From NCBI GenBank assembly GCA_039707655.1, contig CM077676.1, forward strand, positions 451,583,379-451,647,378: a DNA stretch of 64,000 nt, written 5' to 3'. How positions within the stretch are numbered: position 1 is the stretch's first letter; the number at the start of each line of letters is the position of its first letter. The stretch comes from Elymus sibiricus. Lineage: Eukaryota; Streptophyta; Magnoliopsida; Poales; Poaceae. The notes below the pieces were generated by a model that saw nothing but the letters and a program-made list of their open reading frames with translations, did no database searches and was not told where the DNA came from. Position numbers and translations under genes: made by a program. Shown piece after piece: positions 21,838 to 35,153 of this stretch.

Positions 21838-22107
21838 TTTTATACCCCAAGATCCCACTCTGGGATGTGACCGGCTTCACCGCCATCACTTTCTCTCTAG
21901 TGTGAGTTTTCGGACTTATAGCTGGATAGTGCCACTTCGGACAAACCGGAGGGAATCTTTGTAAGAGCTAGCTAGGGCATTTTGGCATTTGAAACATGAT
22001 TTTAGAATAATTATTAATTAAGTTATGAAATTTCAATTATTCCTATCATTTCAGTCCCATGTTTTGCAAGGTTGATCATACGCGGTTAGTCCCGGTTGAT
22101 GGCTCCA

Positions 22108-22284
22108 TATAAAATAAAAATACATAACATATGCAAAAAATTAAAATTGCCATAACAATAAAAATAACATAAAAAATAAAAAGACATAACATATGCAAAA
22201 AATTAAAATTGCCATAACATAAAAAATAAAAAGACATAACATGTGCCATATATTTTATAGTGGTTATGAAAGAATATTAAAATT
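22108..22284 (+). repeat. AT-rich tandem repeat, short form, unit 2
   Basis: Same length and cut point as in unit 1: one long block only, then gag sequence. Confidence 0.85.
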
Positions 22285-23791
22285 CACTCTGAGATTTAGC
22301 AACTTGTTCTAATTGGGTTTGAACCATAGATGCATGTTTACTAACACCTTTAACATCATTAGCAATTCTAAATAACAAGTCACTCAAGCGATCAATCATG
22401 TAGGCATTTCGTTTCAATTGTTTCATAACATTTGCATTGAAGTGATCTTTCTTAATAATATAATTGTCAAATTCATATAAGCATTGACTAGGAGGTTTGT
22501 TATAAGGAATATCACTTTCATCAAACTTTATAAGAGAATTTACCTCTACTACCTGTGGCGATGTGTCAAGACCATGTATTTCTTCATTAGGTGGTAAATT
22601 CTTAACATCTTCAGCTTTAATACCTTTTTCCTTCATACATTTCTTTGCTTCTTGCATATCTTCAGGACTGAGAAATAAAATACCCCTCTTTTTTGGAGTA
22701 GGTTTAGGCGGTGGTTCAGGAAGTGTCCAATCGTTATCATTCTTCAATATATTAGTCAATAATTCCTCAGCTTGTTCAATAGTTCGTTCCCTGAAAACAC
22801 AACCAGCACAACTATCTAGGTAGTCCCTAGAAGCATCGGTTAGTCCATTATAGAAGATATCAAGTATTTCATTTTTCTTAAGAGGATGATCACGCAAAGC
22901 ATTAAGTAATTGGAGAAGCCTGCCCCAAGCTTGAGGGAGATTCTCTTCTTTAATTTGCACAAAGTTAAATATTTCCTGTAAGGCAGCTTGTTTCTTATGA
23001 GCAGGAACATATTTTTCAGAGAAGTGATAAATCATATCCTGGGGACTACGCACACAACCAGAAGCAAGAGTATTATACCATTCTTTAGCATCACCCTTTA
23101 ATGAGAAAGAAAATAACTTAAGAATATAGTAATGGCGAATTTTTTCCTCATGAGCAAATAGGGTGGTTATATCATTTAATTTAGTAAGATGTGCCATAAC
23201 GGTTTCAGTTTCATAACCATGGAAAGGATCAGATTCAACCAAAGTAATTATCTTAGGATCAACAGACAATTCATAATCCTTATCGGTAACAAATATGGGA
23301 GAGGTAGCAAACTTAGGATCATATTTCATTCTCTCCCTCATAGATTTTTCTTTCATTTTAGCAACCAATTTTATAACTTCATGTCTATCATTACAAGCAA
23401 GAATGGCTATAGCTGTCTCCTTATCAAAGCAATGTTCATCACGTGTTTCAACTCTAGTAGGAGAGCTAGGCATAATAGGTGACTCATAATTCTCAAGAGT
23501 TTCAACATTTTTAATTTCTTTAGCTTTAGCAAGTTGTTCAGTAAGAAATTCACCAAGTGGCACAGCATTATCAAGCATAGTACTAGCATCATCATGAGTA
23601 TCATTCATAGCAGAAGTGGTATCATCAATAACTTGCGACATATCAGAATTAATAGCATGTGGTGGTGTTGCAAGTTTACTCAAAACAGAAGGTGAATCAA
23701 GTACAGAGCTAGATGGCAGTTCCTTACCTCCCCTCGTCTTAGAGGGAACGATCTTGGTCTTAGCGTCTTTCAGATTCTTCCTAGTAATCAA
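22277..23791 (-). CDS. gag: LTR-retrotransposon Gag, truncated, unit 2
   Basis: 504 residues, open throughout. It differs from the unit 1 copy by one residue (Ser for Pro in HGLDTSPQ). The stop is again made by the CACTA-side bases at the junction. The partial element has an LTR, primer site and gag but no pol, so it could at most supply Gag in trans. Confidence 0.85.
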   Translation of the reverse strand: MITRKNLKDAKTKIVPSKTRGGKELPSSSVLDSPSVLSKLATPPHAINSDMSQVIDDTTSAMNDTHDDASTMLDNAVPLGEFLTEQLAKAKEIKNVETLENYESPIMPSSPTRVETRDEHCFDKETAIAILACNDRHEVIKLVAKMKEKSMRERMKYDPKFATSPIFVTDKDYELSVDPKIITLVESDPFHGYETETVMAHLTKLNDITTLFAHEEKIRHYYILKLFSFSLKGDAKEWYNTLASGCVRSPQDMIYHFSEKYVPAHKKQAALQEIFNFVQIKEENLPQAWGRLLQLLNALRDHPLKKNEILDIFYNGLTDASRDYLDSCAGCVFRERTIEQAEELLTNILKNDNDWTLPEPPPKPTPKKRGILFLSPEDMQEAKKCMKEKGIKAEDVKNLPPNEEIHGLDTSPQVVEVNSLIKFDESDIPYNKPPSQCLYEFDNYIIKKDHFNANVMKQLKRNAYMIDRLSDLLFRIANDVKGVSKHASMVQTQLEQVAKSQSEF

Positions 23792-23831
23792 CAGATATAA
23801 ATCCCAAGTGACTCAACAAATATAGCTATGC

Positions 23832-23849
23832 TCCCCAGCAACGGCGCCA
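23832..23849 (-). other. Primer binding site (tRNA-Asp-like), unit 2
   Basis: Identical to the unit 1 site, 11 bases from the LTR edge at 23861. Confidence 0.8.
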
Positions 23850-23860
23850 GAAAAAGGTCT

Positions 23861-26204
23861 TGATAACCCACAAGTATAGGGGATCGCAACAGTTTTCGAG
23901 GGTAGAGTATTCAACCCAAATTTATTGATTCGACACAAGGGGAGCCAAAGAATATTTGCAAGTATTAGCAGTTGAGTTGTCAATTCAACCACACCTGGAG
24001 ACTAAATATCTGCAGCAGAGTGATCAGTAGCACAGTAGTATGATAGTTTGGTAGCGGTATCAATAGTAGCAACGATAACAGTAACGGTAGCAACAATAGT
24101 AGTAACAATTGTGACAGCAGTAGCAACAGTATTAACTTAGCAAGAACAATATGTGAAAAACTCGTAGGCATTGGATCGGTGATTATGTTGGATAACATTC
24201 ATCATGTAACAGTTATAACCTAGGGTGACACAAATCTAGCTCCAATTCATCAACGTAATGTCGGCATGTATTCCGTATATAGTCATACGTGCTTATGGAA
24301 AAGAACTTGCATGACATATTTTGTCCTACCCTCCCATGGCAGCTGGGTCCATAAGGAAACTAAGGGATATTAAGGCCTCCTTTTAATAGAGAACCGAAAC
24401 AAAGCATTAGCACTTAGTGAATACAGGAACTCCGCAAACTACGGCAATCACCGGAAAGAATCCCAATTATTGTCACCTTGGGGTATGCGGATCATAAGAC
24501 GTAGAAGGTGCGTATAACTTAAAAGATCGGATCAAGAACACAAATATATTCAAGAAAACATAAAGGGTTCAGATCTGAAATCATGGCACTCGGGCCCTAG
24601 TGACAAGCATTAAGCATAGCAAAGTCATAGCAACATCAATCTCAGAACATAGTGGATACTAGGGATCAAGTCCTAACAAAACTAACTCGATTACATGATA
24701 AATCCCATCCAACTCATCACCGTCCAGCAAGCCTACGAAGGAATTACTCAATCCCGGCGGTGAGCATCATGAAATTGGTGATGAAGGATGGTTGATGATG
24801 ACGATGCCGGAAGATCCCCCTCTCCGGAGCCCTGGACGGGCTCCAGATCTGGCCTCCCGATGAAGAACATGAGGTGGCGGCAACTCCGTATCAGAAACGC
24901 AATAAAACATTCTCTCTTATTTTTTCTCCAAAATTGTGAATTTATAGGCTTGAGATTAGGGTCAGCGGAGCCACATGGGCTCCACGAGCCACCAGGGCGC
25001 GCTTGGGGGGGGGGGGTGGCGCGCCCTGGTGCCTCGTGGGCACTGGGTGGCCCCCCTTCAGTGGGACTTGGTTCCAGTATTTTTTATTTATTCCATAAAA
25101 AATCTCCAAAAACTTTCATCCAATTCCAAGAACTTTTATTTCTGCACAAAAAACAACACCATGGTAGTTCTGCTGAAAACAGAGTCAGTCCGGGTTAGTT
25201 CCATTCAAATCATGCAAATTAGGGGCCAAAACAAGAGCAAAAGTGTTTGGAAAAGTTTCGTCCAATTCCAAGAACTTTTACTTCCAAACACTTTTGCTCT
25301 TGTTTTGGCCCCTAATTTGCATGATTTGAATGGAACTAACCCGGACTGGCGCTGTTTTCAGCAGAACTACCATGGTGTTGTTTTTTGTGCAGAAATAAAA
25401 GTTCTTGGAATTGGACGAAACTTTTTGGAGATTTTTTATGGAATATATAAAAAATATTGGAGCCAAGACCAACTGGAGTGGGGCCACCTGCTGCCCATGA
25501 GGCACCAGGACGCGCCACCCCCTGGCACGGCCTGGTGGCTTGTGGGGCCCACGTGACTCCGCTGACCCTAATCTCAGGCCTATAAATTCACAATTCCAGA
25601 AAAAAATAAGAGAGAAAGTTTTATTACGTTTCACGATATGGAGCCGCCGCCACCTCCTGTTCTTCATCGAGAGGCCAGATCTAGAGTCCGTTCGGGGCTC
25701 CGGAGAGGGGGATCTTCCGGCATCGTCATCATCAACCATACTTCATCACCAATTTCATGATGCTCACCACTGGGAGTGAGTAATTCCTTCGTAGGCTTGC
25801 TGGACGGTGATGAGTTGGATGAGATTTATCATGTAATCGAGTTAGTTTTGTTAGGGCTTGATCCCTAGTATCCACTATGTTCTGAGATTGATGTTGCTGT
25901 GACTTTGCTATGCTTAATGCCTGTCACTAGGGCCCGAGTGCCATGATTTCAGATCTGAACCCCTTATGTTTTCATGAATATATTTGTGTTCTGGATCCGA
26001 TCTTGCAAGTTATACGCACCTGCTACGTGTTATGATCCGCATACCCCAAGGTGACAATAATTGGGATTCTTTCCGGTGATTGCCGTAGTTTGAGGAGTTC
26101 ATGTATTCACTACGTGTTAATGCTTGTCACTAGGGCTCAATAAATTTGGGTTGAATACTCTACCCTCGAAAACTGTTGCGATCCCCTATACTTGTGGGTT
26201 ATCA
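23861..26204. repeat. Head-to-head LTR pair (inverted repeat), unit 2
   Basis: Same architecture as unit 1, with the loop centred near 25273. The G run in the left arm is 12 long (18 in unit 1). The same ~440-base deletion with filler lies in the right arm (about 26110-26140). Confidence 0.85.
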
Positions 26205-26734
26205 GTGCCTTCCCGGCGGTGGCGGCGGGCGCGCGTGCCTTCCCGGCAGGGGCCGCGAAAGCACCGCCCTGGACGACGACGTTGCCCTGCCACTTGCGGG
26301 TTGCGCGGTGGAGCCTTGAACGGCGACGGGCGCGACATGGCCGGCGATGAGATCTGCCGGAGGGGTTGGCGCATGGATGATATCCACGGTGACGGGCGAC
26401 GGCTGGGAGGATTCTATGGTGGCAATACAACGCCGGGGAAGGTGGTTTAGGACGGGCGGAGGGAGATCAATGGCGGCGGAGGGAAGGGGAAGCGGGAACG
26501 GCCGCGCGGAAATGTCCCTCCCGCCAAAAATCGCTGCTGATACGGGTCAAGCTCGGGTCAGCCTCCCACCCCGTGAATCTAAAGGTTGAGGGCGAAGATT
26601 TGCCGCGCCCCGCAATTTTTTTTACAGGCCGTGGTCCGATACGGGGTCTATTCTGGCCTTTTTTTCGCGCAAAACCGTAAACTGGCGGTTATTTTGCGGG
26701 TCGGCGCGATATAAGGGGTCTGCTAGAGATGCTC
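26205..26734 (-). mobile_element. 5' end of a PIF/Harbinger element, unit 2
   Basis: Terminal GAGCATCTCTAGCAGACCCC at 26715-26734 with TAA outside. The ORF1-like frame again runs into the LTR edge at 26204. Confidence 0.6.
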
Positions 26735-27121
26735 TAAAGTTTTGGCGGGCTGAAACTTCAGCTTCTCCCGCGTGCCACATCCCCCGACGCCGCGTTGTCC
26801 CCTGCGGTTGCGCCATATTCGCCGCCACGCCGCCATTGCCCTCCTCCCCCCCCCCCCGATAGCTGCAACACCGGGAACGCGCGGCCGGAGTGCGCCGTCG
26901 GCTCCTGCCTCAACCTCGGTGTGCCGTCGCTGCGAGGCCACCTTTCTCATTCCTCCCCTGCCTCGCCTCCTTCGCTGCCCCGCTCCGGCTGGAGTCTCCA
27001 AGTCCTAGCTGAAGAACCCGACGTGGGAATGGTATTCGGAGATGTTCTTCACCCAATTTTTTTTATGTTTCAAATTTTTTGTGTGAATGTCTTTGATCAT
27101 AGTTTTTCTTATTCCTTGTAG

Positions 27122-27897
27122 ATGAACACTCAAGAGGACACCGCAAGATTTCTTGAGATGGGTGCATCAAAAGGCTTTCCAAGAGTGTTTGGAAGTATCG
27201 ATTGCATACATTGGAAGTGGAAGCTTTGCCCTACAACATTGGATGGACAATTCTAAGGAAAAGGTAAAGATGCATATATAATTCTAGAAGATGTGGCATC
27301 AAATGACCTGTGGATTTGGCATTCATGTTTTGGATTGCCAGGATCTAAAAATAATCTGAATGTTCTGCAAAGATCTCATCTGTTTGCAAGGATTTCTGTG
27401 GAAGAGGCACCTCCAATGAATTTTGAAATAAATGGGCATCAATACAACACGGGCTACTATCTTGCTGATGGAATATATCTGCCATGGTCAACTTTTGTGA
27501 AGACAATATCAAACCCTCAAAGTAACAAGAATACTCACTTTGTTAGGAGGCAAGAAGGATGCAGAAAGGATGTTGAGCAGGCATTTGGGGTTCTCCAAAC
27601 TCATTTTCCATTGTTCGTGGTCTTGCACACTTTTGGCATAAAAAAGACTTGTGGCCCATCATGACCAGGTGTGTGAAATTACGTAGCATGATCATAGAGG
27701 ATGAGAGGGAACAACCATGTGACTATTGCTATGAGAATGAGGGGATTTTTTTTTACATACCACCGGTTCAACAACAGAGTGATGAACGACGATTGCAAAA
27801 ATTTCTCAAAATGCATCGCTGGATAGAAGACCACGCTGGTCATTAACAAGTCCGCGCTGATCTAGTTGAGCACTTGTGGGCGCTTCATGGTCAATAA
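27122..27897 (+). pseudogene. PIF/Harbinger transposase, broken, unit 2
   Basis: Carries the three lesions described for unit 1. Copy-specific changes: Val for Ala (HFVRRQEG), Thr for Ser in LQTHF, and Ser for Ile in VQQQSDE (shared with unit 4). Ile stands where unit 1 has Asp (AYIILEDV). Confidence 0.85.
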
Positions 27898-28216
27898 ACT
27901 TCGTAATGTTATATTTGCAATATTTTTGACCATCGGTTATGTTTGAATTTGAATTTGAATGTCGAACCAAATTTCATGTAATGTTGCTTTGGAATTACTA
28001 TCAAGTATGTGAGTTAGATGTATCATTGTATTAATTATTATGATGATATTAGACTTATGCATGTGTCATTTGTATTTTTTACTAGAAATTAGGAGAATAA
28101 AGATTTTAGAGGATAAGTTTATGGAAACGAACAAAAGTTGCTCTATAAATACTTTCCCTAAATTTTAGAGTCATCCCGTGAAATCAGTTTTGCATGAGGT
28201 ATTTTAAGGGAGATGT

Positions 28217-28230
28217 GGGAGTTGCTCTTA
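28217..28230 (+). repeat. Harbinger 3' end and TTA, unit 2
   Basis: gggagttgctc then TTA, as in unit 1; the preceding base string reads agatgt instead of agctgt. Confidence 0.45.
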
Positions 28231-28497
28231 GGATATCTCTAAGTGAATTATCAAAAGATTTCCACTCAAATTTCTCCTTAAATCTTAACTCCTCAAATAT
28301 GAGTATTTAAAAAATGTGTGAAGCTATCAGAACCCTCAAATTAACTCCTCAAATGCAAATTGTGCACAAACATCTCATTAGAAACTCAAATTTGAAACTA
28401 GATTAACACCAATAGTGCATAATTATACATAGTAGTTCATAACTAATGTAGATAGAACTTACTTAGAGTTAAACTAGAGCTAAAATGATGTGCTTTA

Positions 28498-28849
28498 TCA
28501 CCACCTGCTTGACGAATCCCGTCGCTCAACATCAAGGGTGTCGCGCCATGGCATCAACACGGCGGTGGAGTCGTCGGCGGCGAGCTTGTCGAAGAGTGTG
28601 TCACACTCATGCTCTGCCTCATCCAAGTACCGGTGGTTGGCCTCCACCCCGCGCTCGTCGGTGATGGACTACTTAATAGTTTGCCGGACCTCTATTAACT
28701 CGACATCAGTGACGAGCCGAGTGGCCACCTTAGCATCGGTGTGCTTTTGTCGCCCAGTGCTCCTCCTCCTCAAGCATACCACACTTGTACTCCCGCTCAG
28801 CTTCCACCCACGAGAAGCCGACGCCATCCTCCTCCTCGACTCTGTCCAT
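28498..28849 (-). pseudogene. Decayed minus-strand ORF, unit 2
   Basis: Same ATG, frame loss, internal TAG and terminal TGA as the unit 1 copy. A silent GTG/GTC difference lies in codon 4. Confidence 0.5.
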
Positions 28850-29429
28850 TGTCGACCCGTACTCCTCCTCCGCTACGCCCCCTATTTATATTCCTCCGCT
28901 TCTGACACCATGGCCAATAGGGATGAAGTCCAGCTCGGTGACACCCCACCTCTCAATCCATAATGAGTGATGTGCCATGGCGATTCGAGCAGAGATGGTA
29001 GCGATTTGGGGCTGATGTGATGGTGATTTGGAGGTTGTGGGGGCACAATGGAGGTTGTGGGGGCACACCACCGAGGACTCAACGCACATATGTGTAAGCC
29101 AACCACCCGCTGTCGCGGGCTTCGAAACAGACAAAGAGCATGACTCAGACGGATATGGGTCAGACCAAAAACAGGGGGACGAGTTCTGCGTGGCAAGGAC
29201 CACCACCGGGGAGGGAATGGAAGTTCCTGAGCCACAAACCGACGAAAGACGGAGCAGCCGGATGCGCTAGATATCGAGCGAAGAAAAGGGTGCGACCACG
29301 AGTGACACCGAGCAGGGTCGACCACACGCGGATCCGCAACTCACGGCCCCAAATAGGCCCGACCATGGTGAACCGTCACACACATGGGAGATCCAGCAAA
29401 AACACATCGGGATAGGAGAAACCGTTGAG

Positions 29430-29466
29430 CCCCCCCCCCCCCCCCCCCCCCCCCCCACACACACAC
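29430..29466. repeat. Poly-C and (CA)n, unit 2
   Basis: 27 C then a short CA repeat. Confidence 0.9.
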
Positions 29467-29634
29467 GGCATCGCGCGGGCTTAGCCCGGCGATGGTCGCT
29501 GGCGATGGCAAGGGCTAGGAGGTGATGTCGCCTGGCTGGGGGAGCAACAGGGGGCGAGGGGCCTTTTCCTCTTGGCTTAGGGTAGAGGTTTATCTTCTCA
29601 CTTTAGAAACATGCCTGAAGTTAAGTTGTATGTA

Positions 29635-29837
29635 CTCCCTCCGTTTTCTTTTTCTCCGCATATAAAATTTGTCTGGTGTCATACTTCGTAAAGATTGATC
29701 GAATTTATATTTAAAATATCAACATCTACAACCTTAAAGTTACACGGTATGAAAATTAATTTCACGATGCATCTAATGATATTAATTTCGTATTGTGAAC
29801 GACGATCTTATACGCGGAGTAAAAAGAAACATAGGAG
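29635..29837. mobile_element. Stowaway-like MITE, unit 2
   Basis: Same ends and TA flank as at 11782. The following 29838-31836 holds nothing recognised, as in unit 1; its palindrome lies at 30230-30245. Confidence 0.6.
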
Positions 29838-31836
29838 CATAAAAAAAATGACCCGGCGAGGGAAGACGATAGCCTACAATATTTTCGGTGCAATGCAGAG
29901 TAGCAAGCCTCGGAGGCGATGTGTTAGGTGCCAAGGCACGTGCCCCTGTAGCAGCAACATGTTTCTATCCGGCCACACAGAATAGATTCTCGCGTGCAAA
30001 ATGGAAATCGAACGAGCGCGTGAAACAATAGGCTGCCGAACGGTAAACCCAACGGTGCGTCCACACACAAAGTAGATTTTCCGTTGAAAGAAAAGCTTTC
30101 GTTAAATAATCGTTTTTTGCCTGACAATCTGAATGAGACGGAAATCCCAGTACCGTCTCGTGATCGTGAAGACGGAAATCCTCAAGCGCGTGCTCTGTCG
30201 CCCTGCGCGGGTGAGCAGCATCGAACGGGTGCTACTCGAGTAGCATCGCAGTCGCAGATAGTCAGGAGCCTCATTTGGTTCGTATGGTCTGCAAACGGAA
30301 AATGTCACGAGTAAAGCACATGTTCACAATGGGAAACTAGGTTACTAAGTCTATCTATTCTTTTTGTTTTGATGATGGCCGGTCGTAATTAGTAATTACA
30401 TAGGCTTTGATGATGATTGTTTTTGCCCGAAGTGCACACACCAAAGCCAGAAACAGTGATTAGCATAACGAGCGTAGGATAATACTTGTGATGTAAAATT
30501 AATGCCGCGTTGATGGACCGAGATTAGGCTGCCGCCCTCAGATCAGATGCTACGCGGTGGACCACCCGGGAACAGGAGATCCCACTCCCAGCTGAACCAA
30601 ACAGAGGAGCGAGGCGGGCCACCAAGAGACAGAGGCGTGCTGCTCCTCAAAACGGGAGGGCAGCTCCTCTGCCGATTTGGGAGCCAGGGCAATCCTTGCC
30701 GAAAAAGGAAAGGGAATCTGCTTTCGCGTCGCAGGCAGCCGACCAAGATGCATCACAGCTACCATGCACAAGGGCATCCAATGCATGCATGGAATCTTGA
30801 GACGTGGCGGATAGGGACCATGCATGCCTGCCGTGCTAGTCCAATACGGAGATAGAGGGCCCAGGAAAAAGGAAAGATAACACGCACCCTGATTCCCGTT
30901 TGCCGTAGTACGTTAGTTTGTCCAAGTCGACGGCAGTTCACGTTCAGCCGTGCGTCGCGTGCGAGTGCGACCTCACCGCACACGCATATCAATCAGTCGC
31001 CGTAGCCCGTCGGTGCATGTGTCCATGCAGGGGAGGCCACGACGCGCGGAACTCTGTCAACCCAATGCTACTGCAAGCTATGAGTAGCAGTTTGTAAATT
31101 GCGGCAAAATCGGCAAGAACCGCACATTCAAGTTTCCCTGCGTGTGGCTCGTCCGTGATAACTTCTCCGGATTTGCATGAACTGGCAGACCGATCACTAA
31201 GTGGTTAGTATCTCCAGCATGAGTGAACATTTTCAAAACTATTTAGGAATGGACACCACTATCCCAGCCTGGATCCAACCAGGTTCTATTGATCATGTCC
31301 CTTTTCAACAGTTGTATCTTGTCTTGGGGCGTCTTTCTTTGGCTTTACAATCAAGCCATACACAGCACCCTTTTGAATTATCAACACTAGTCCTCAACCC
31401 GTGCGGACATCCGCATGGGCTAGCAGTTTTTAAAGGGAGAATGATTATTATTTTGAATATACATTCTAAAAAGATAAATAATATTAATATTAAATATTAA
31501 AAAAATCTAAGGGTTCCCCTTTTGCAGAGTTATTGGCGAAAACGTGTAAAAAGTTCGCTCCATGCTCATAGTCCCAAAAGGAAAGTTATTCCATTGATGA
31601 ATTCCTGAATTGTTTTTTGTATGGATTCAATTGTGTCACAATTTGTATGTAGGTGTAAATCCGGAGAGTATAATAATAACATAATATAATTCTGTTGAGC
31701 CATCCCCGCTCATATGATTAATATGTTTATTTCCTTTTGTGTGCGGAATTATCGATTTTGCCCGTGAATCCCAAGCCTAATTTCCAAAGAAGTTGCTTTA
31801 ATCATAATTATGACCGTGGTTGAGATTAATAAAGTA

Positions 31837-31994
31837 CTCCCTCCGTTCCTAAATATAATATCTTTTAGGGATTTCACTATAGACTACATACGGAGCAAAA
31901 TGAGTAAATCTACACTCTAAAGTAGGTCTATATACATCCGTATGTAGTTCATAGTGGAATATCTAAAAGGTCTTATATTTAGGAACGGAGGGAG
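31837..31994. mobile_element. Stowaway MITE, unit 2
   Basis: 158 bases with the same inverted ends and TA/CA flanks as the copy at 13984. The stretch 31995-32798 after it is AT-rich with no gene recognised. Confidence 0.92.
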
Positions 31995-32798
31995 CATAAT
32001 ACATGAGAAAGTAGGAAAAACATGCCTTATACATAGTAAATGTTCTGAACTTCACAAAAGCGGAGAATCTAGATGCAAGAATACCTTGACGGTGTAGACA
32101 TTTGCACTCCAAGGACACCATGGGACCTCTTGTGAAGCTGATTTTACATTTAAAAATGGAAACATAAACATAACGCAGTGTTCATACAGGGATGTAAAAT
32201 TCCCACTTAACCAATTAGGGACAGCTATATAGAATCGGCAGAGTAGCATTCATGATGTTGAAGAAAAAAATGGAATAAATTACTCTCCCATTCATAATGG
32301 CATGCCGTTTTAGATACGGAACAGGAAGCTGACACTTTGATCATTGTTTTAACATGTAAATACATATATAATTATTTATTTTCATACTATTTATTGTTAG
32401 GAATCTGTAGGTGCAACGTCTAGCTAATTATAAATATAGAGGTTTTAGTTAGCTTGTTGTCAAAGATTAAAAAGTTTGACTATATGCTTTCTAAGAATTC
32501 ATGTATATTAGAACAAAGATAGTTTGAATTAATATAAGCTCAAATAGCAAAGCTAATTTTGCTTCCATATGTTCGCATTACTTAGTAATATGAATAATAT
32601 TGACGGAAAAAGGTTGACAAAACATCAACCGGTTACATTAAACCTTACATCTCAGAAACATATATGAAAGTAATATTGGATGACCAAAAAAAATGTAACC
32701 GCCAAAGGAAGCAGCACAAAGCGTGGAACCGAGAACGACCAAGTCCATCCATTTCTTATTCACCTGTTTCGATAAACATCTTTTACCTCGAGGACAAT

Positions 32799-33591
32799 TT
32801 ATGCAACCCGTACTCGCAATCCATGAACTGGTAAAGAAATATTGTTTTTCAAGGTAGCATCACCGGCTCTTTTAATGATTGCAATTGCATCCACCCTCTG
32901 CTTGCTTAAATAGCTGTTGTATACCATTAGTTACAAACAAATAGGAATATATGCACAGCAAGGAACACATATTTGAATATCCACCTCAAGTGCTATTACA
33001 TGGATATTACCTGCCATAAATTCTAGCACAAAGGAAAATCTTTACTTGAAGGCATCCGGAAAATGTAATGATTATCATCCATCCATTCATGTCACAAATT
33101 TGGAATGGAGAAAAATTAGTATCTATATGGAAACACGAACTGCAGTTGTTGTCCAGGGGCCGCCTAAAGGTCGTCGAATAAAATTTTCTGCGTCTCACAA
33201 TATTTATAACATGTAAGTAACAATAACTTGATAAACATGGATATGTAATTTTCATAAAAAAGATTGACCAGCACCAAGAAATAAGGACCTACCTAGTGAA
33301 AGGATGAGGATCGGCACTTGTTAGAAAAAAGGTAAATTGTTCATACTTTTTGTTCACTGGACAAACACGCAGAATAGTAGATTTTGTCAGATCTTTTCTT
33401 TCTTGAGGTATGATATAGGGACGTCTAGGTCCAGCTGGTCGCCACAAAACATTAGCCCGTCTGTACAGGAGAGCATGCTGCTCTACCAACTCCCCACCCG
33501 CATGTATACTGTAAACATGCTCCTCGATGCAGATATATCTGTACCCGATTCCGAGTTCAGTCACACCTTCGCCATCACGGTCTGTGGCCAT
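32799..33591 (-). CDS. Possible three-exon host gene, unit 2
   Basis: Exons 33591-33293, 33187-33011 and 32913-32799 on the minus strand. Splice sites, phases and stop are all kept relative to unit 1, and the encoded exon 1 and 2 residues look identical. Substitutions in this unit fall mostly outside the exons. Confidence 0.45.
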
Positions 33592-34194
33592 TAGCGCCAG
33601 CCACCATGGCCATCAACATCCCCACACTGCTCCTTAATTATCACCACTTCGTGCGATCTGGAAACAAAAGAATAAAACCAAAGAGAGAATATTGTTGTGT
33701 CTTCATATGAAATTATACTGCAGATTTTGTTTGCTATTTAATTCCATTGACATTAAACCATAAGTTGTAGTACATAGCAGCAGTCATATTGATTTTTTTT
33801 AATTCCACTGCCATCTAAGGTCAGTTATATGTATGTTGTAGTACATAGTGCATGTATACTGTAAACATGCTCCTCGATGCAGATATATCTGTACCCGATT
33901 CCGAATTCAGTCACACCTTCGTGATCACGGTCTGTGGCCATTAGCGCCAGCCACCATGGCCATCAACATCCCCACACTGCTCCTTAATTATCACCACTTC
34001 GTGCGATCTGGAAACAAAAGAATAAAACCAAAGAGAGAATATTGTTGTGTCTTCATATGAGATTATACTGCAGATTTTGTTTCCTATTTAATTCCATTGA
34101 CATTAAACCATAAGTTGTAGTACATAGCAGCAGTCATATTGATTTTTTTTTTTAATTCCACTGCCATCTAAGGTCAGTTATATGTATATTGTAG
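33500..34194. repeat. 350-base direct duplication, unit 2
   Basis: Copies at 33500-33849 and 33850-34194, overlapping the 5' end of the candidate gene. The T run in the distal copy is longer than in unit 1. Confidence 0.9.
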
Positions 34195-34885
34195 CAGACG
34201 GATTTGCAAATTTGCCTCAAAATTTCAGTTCCACTATTCTCTAAAGATGGCCAATTGCCTAGATAATATAGTATTGGATTAGTAAAAACTATAATATTTG
34301 ACTCCACTTTGCTGCTCCCTATTATGTAGATACAAAATAACTGATCCGAGATATCGTACACCTACTCTGCAGCGAAGCATATCTTGATTCCTCTAATCCA
34401 GCTCCAATGGAAATGCATACAGATGTGTACGGAGGAATATAAAACGGGCCACAAAGGGTGTTGGATGTTAAATTGGTACCGTGAGGGAAGCCAGGGCCTA
34501 TGAAATTTGTAAGGGTCGACCAATCTACCTGAGCTAGTTAAGTACGTAGAGGTGATGGAGAAGGAGGTGATTACCTCAGACCAATAGAGTAGCCGACACA
34601 CGCCTGCTAAATTGGCACGTCTTTGGCGAGCATGCTTGATGGCAAGATCCTGCAGCGGCTGCTGAATTCAGTACCCACTTCAACACCGTCATGAACACCC
34701 CTACATGGATCGATCTTCTCGTCCCCACGGCCGGTACAGATGATGCACGAAGTGGCGGTTCCAGGTGTCGTCTGCTGGAGATACGCGGGCGCATAGTGGC
34801 TCGTCAGGAGTAAGGGCTGAGGGCGAATCTAGGTCGGATGCCGGCGGTGGAGGTCAATGTAAGGTGGAGCAGATCGTGTGGGAGG
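34195..34885. other. Flank upstream of the unit 3 CACTA end
   Basis: Has the 7 bases (gcggctg) missing from unit 1, which puts the minus-strand MTVLKWVLNS stretch into a frame that stops soon after (TLLV then stop). This weakens the case for a gene here. Ends AGG before the CACTA terminus. Confidence 0.4.
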
Positions 34886-35137
34886 CACTAGTAGAAAACA
34901 GGACATTGGTTTTTACCAGATCAGAGCAACAGTCCCGGTTCGAGCGGCCAGGACTTCGGCCGGGCCTCGGCAGGCACCAGTCCCGGTTCGGTTGGGACCT
35001 TTACTCCCGGTTCCAGCCACCAACCGGGACTAAAGGGCCTCGCTCCTGGCGCAACCCCTTTAGTCCCAGTTGGTGTCTGAAACCGAGACTAAAGGTCAGT
35101 CTTCAGTCCCGGTTCTAGACACCAACCGGGACTAAAA
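34886..35137 (+). repeat. CACTA 5' terminal and subterminal repeats, unit 3
   Basis: Same array of agtcccggtt motifs as at 17025. The last motif is the perfect inverted form aaccgggact, where units 2 and 4 have aatcgggact. Confidence 0.9.
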
Positions 35138-35144
35138 AGATGCC

Positions 35145-35153
35145 TATATATAT
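35145..35153 (+). promoter_or_regulatory. Putative TATA box of the CACTA element, unit 3
   Basis: tatatatat at the same position relative to the terminus as in unit 2. Confidence 0.4.

Larger units (their letters stand above)
17025..22284 (+). mobile_element. CACTA (En/Spm) element, unit 2, 3' end missing
   Basis: Starts with the terminal sequence CACTAGTAGAAAACAGG and runs through subterminal repeats, ORF1 and the transposase to the AT-rich repeat. It ends at the junction with retrotransposon gag at 22284/22285. AGG precedes the terminus; no 3' counterpart exists in the unit. Confidence 0.9.
17025..34885 (+). repeat. Array unit 2 (type I, complete)
   Basis: The only complete type I unit, 17861 bases from one CACTA 5' end to the next. 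It matches unit 1 across the gag/LTR block and the Harbinger region. Its transposase 5' portion matches unit 3 instead (shared variants at the HALRK, KIQ and KNSRT sites). Confidence 0.95.
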